Origin: Candidatus Zixiibacteriota bacterium
Lineage (GTDB): Bacteria > Zixibacteria > MSB-5A5 > GN15 > FEB-12
Direction: 5' to 3'
NCBI GenBank assembly: GCA_028289585.1
Contig: JANQPI010000020.1
Coordinates: forward strand, 408,039-472,038
DNA length: 64,000 nt
A program made the position numbers and the translations under genes. Shown in pieces: positions 63,107-64,000 of the stretch; within the stretch, counting starts at the first letter, position 1; each line of letters opens with the position of its first letter. The notes under the pieces are model-generated. The model made no database searches. It worked only from the letters and a program-made list of their open reading frames with translations, and was not told the DNA's origin.

Positions 63107-63433
63107 ATGTTTATCGGCCGTGTTGTTGGCTCACTCTGGGCGACCCGCAAGACCGAGAATACCCGCGGCGTCAAATTCCTCATTATCCAGCCGTACAATC
63201 TCAACAAGGCGCCGAACACCGACACGATTGTTGCCGCCGATATCCTGGGGGCCGGGGAGGGGGAACTCGTGATGGTCGCCTATGGCCGGGCGGCGCGCAT
63301 CGCGGTTGGTCACGAGGATATGTCGATTGAGGCGGCAGTGATTGGCATTATCGACGAGTACGAAGTCGATCCGTCGACCTACAGCGGCGATCTGGATCCT
63401 GCTAAAATAAAGTTCAAAAAAGAGACCGCCTGA
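63107..63433 (+). CDS. BMC-P (EutN/CcmL-type) pentameric vertex protein
   Basis: A 108-residue vertex protein that caps microcompartment corners. MFIGRVVGSLWATRK and the conserved central region (VAADILGAGEGELVMVAYG) fit the EutN/CcmL family. It starts 3 bases after the BMC-H stop. The cargo enzymes are not visible and probably lie beyond the window or elsewhere. Confidence 0.92.
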   Translation: MFIGRVVGSLWATRKTENTRGVKFLIIQPYNLNKAPNTDTIVAADILGAGEGELVMVAYGRAARIAVGHEDMSIEAAVIGIIDEYEVDPSTYSGDLDPAKIKFKKETA

Positions 63434-63592
63434 TTGAGCCGATCGGCTCGCTCCCCGTTATATTAGACAATGCTGTGTTGCGACGCGGCGACAGCCCACG
63501 ACGTCCTGCCGAGCAGTCTCATACGGCAGTGCGCCACCGTACGTACCGGCCGCCCCCGGGGCGACCCAACCTGCAAATCGAGTTACGCCACG

Positions 63593-63895
63593 ATGCACCC
63601 GCTGCTGCTCATCGTTTCGCTCGGCGCCACCGGCGCGCTGGCGGTCGCGTTCGGTTGGATTACCGCCGATCTCGCGGTGCGGTCGGGGCGGAATCGTTGG
63701 CGCTGGTTCGCCTATGGTACGGCGCTGGGTCCGCTGGGGTTGTTTCTGATTCTTTACCGATCGCAACGACCGGTCTGCCGGAGTTGTGGCAAGCCAGTTC
63801 GCCCGCTGGTTGGGTTATGTCCTCATTGCCTGACCGAATTGGACCCGCCACAACGCGTCAGTATTCGTCCCCTCCCCCGCCGCCGTAAACGCTAG
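63593..63895 (+). CDS. Small membrane protein with zinc-ribbon motif
   Basis: A 100-residue protein. I chose ATG 63593 over an upstream in-frame start at 63470, which would add an implausible basic extension. Two hydrophobic segments (about 2-25 and 40-55) precede a zinc-ribbon-like CRSCGKPV...LCPHCL motif (two CxxC pairs). No family name is certain. Confidence 0.6.
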   Translation: MHPLLLIVSLGATGALAVAFGWITADLAVRSGRNRWRWFAYGTALGPLGLFLILYRSQRPVCRSCGKPVRPLVGLCPHCLTELDPPQRVSIRPLPRRRKR

Positions 63896-63972
63896 GGGCA
63901 TTGCTGGACTGGTGCTTGCACACCGATGAGCGCTAGTGTTCCTTCGTAGTATAGCTCACCACCAAAAAACAC

Positions 63973-64000
63973 GAGGGGGAGAACTTGGACCCAATTGCGT
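63973..64000 (+). other. Possible start of next gene at window edge
   Basis: GAGGGGG (63973-63979) is followed 5 bases later by TTG (63985-63987) and an open frame to the window end. Too short to identify. Confidence 0.25.

Noticed and set aside
63475-63888. Overlapping 137-codon + frame at the zinc-ribbon gene
   Set aside because: It is a shadow frame with Arg/Pro-rich composition; the frame at 63593 has transmembrane segments and CxxC pairs.
1-64000. tRNA, rRNA, tmRNA, RNase P RNA and insertion sequences
   Set aside because: I saw no T-loop, anticodon or conserved core patterns and no transposase genes or terminal inverted repeats. A covariance-model search (tRNAscan-SE, Infernal with Rfam) would be decisive.

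Overview
The window looks like a chromosome segment of a Gram-negative bacterium of the FCB (Fibrobacteres-Chlorobi-Bacteroidetes) superphylum, most like the candidate phylum Zixibacteria. This is inferred from the mixture of C-terminal NYPNPFNPTTTI-type sorting domains (type IX secretion style), type I dockerin ends, cohesin-like secreted proteins, an OmpA/TSP3 porin, lipoproteins and a bacterial microcompartment locus. I could not run a database search. Coding sequence is GC-rich and dense on the + strand, with ATGA/TAATG-type overlaps. I saw no rRNA, tRNA, CRISPR array or insertion sequence.

Layout. 1-5 kb: the end of parB, an M23 peptidase-bactofilin pair, an intergenic region with DnaA-box-like sites (possible oriC), then moxR, a membrane protein and a DUF58 protein. 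5.3-27.6 kb: six large secreted proteins, all + strand, built from cohesin-like, Ig/cadherin-like, dockerin and sorting modules. One has 34 tandem domains of about 94 residues. A 1.4-kb gene-free stretch (9813-11211) with a strong promoter and many perfect hairpins lies between two of them. 27.7-38.4 kb: a GH35-like glycosidase, a membrane bactofilin-like protein, a diguanylate cyclase, and a glycan-recycling run (nagZ, anmK, SpoIID-family) followed by an OmpA-like protein. 38.4-46.1 kb: a 2H phosphoesterase, a glycosyltransferase, lon, engB-purA-FKBP lipoprotein and a methyltransferase. 46.1-50.0 kb (minus strand): a sixth-style sorted surface protein, a ten-cysteine secreted peptide, a CPSC redoxin with a possible homopolymer frameshift, and a small HTH protein. 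50.1-54.6 kb: rpmE, prfA, prmC, nth, then a DUF2953-like/GerW pair. 54.6-59.2 kb (minus): a SufS-like enzyme, a membrane-anchored pseudokinase, a MutY-like glycosylase without the iron-sulfur cysteines, and an O-antigen ligase-family protein. 59.4-63.9 kb: a small secreted protein, a TPR-sigma54 activator, then microcompartment shell genes.

Most interesting parts. The end of the window opens a bacterial microcompartment locus: a BMC-H shell protein fused to a disordered linker and a Rho-N/SAP-like tail, plus a BMC-P vertex protein. Its leader RNA can fold an 11-bp perfect hairpin over the start codon, with a competing upstream pairing partner, which looks like a translational switch. A sigma54-type activator sits directly upstream. 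The secreted-protein cluster carries cohesin-like and dockerin modules in the same chains, so it could form a self-associating surface layer. The hairpin-rich 9.8-11.2 kb region could be a large structured RNA or an unusually long leader.
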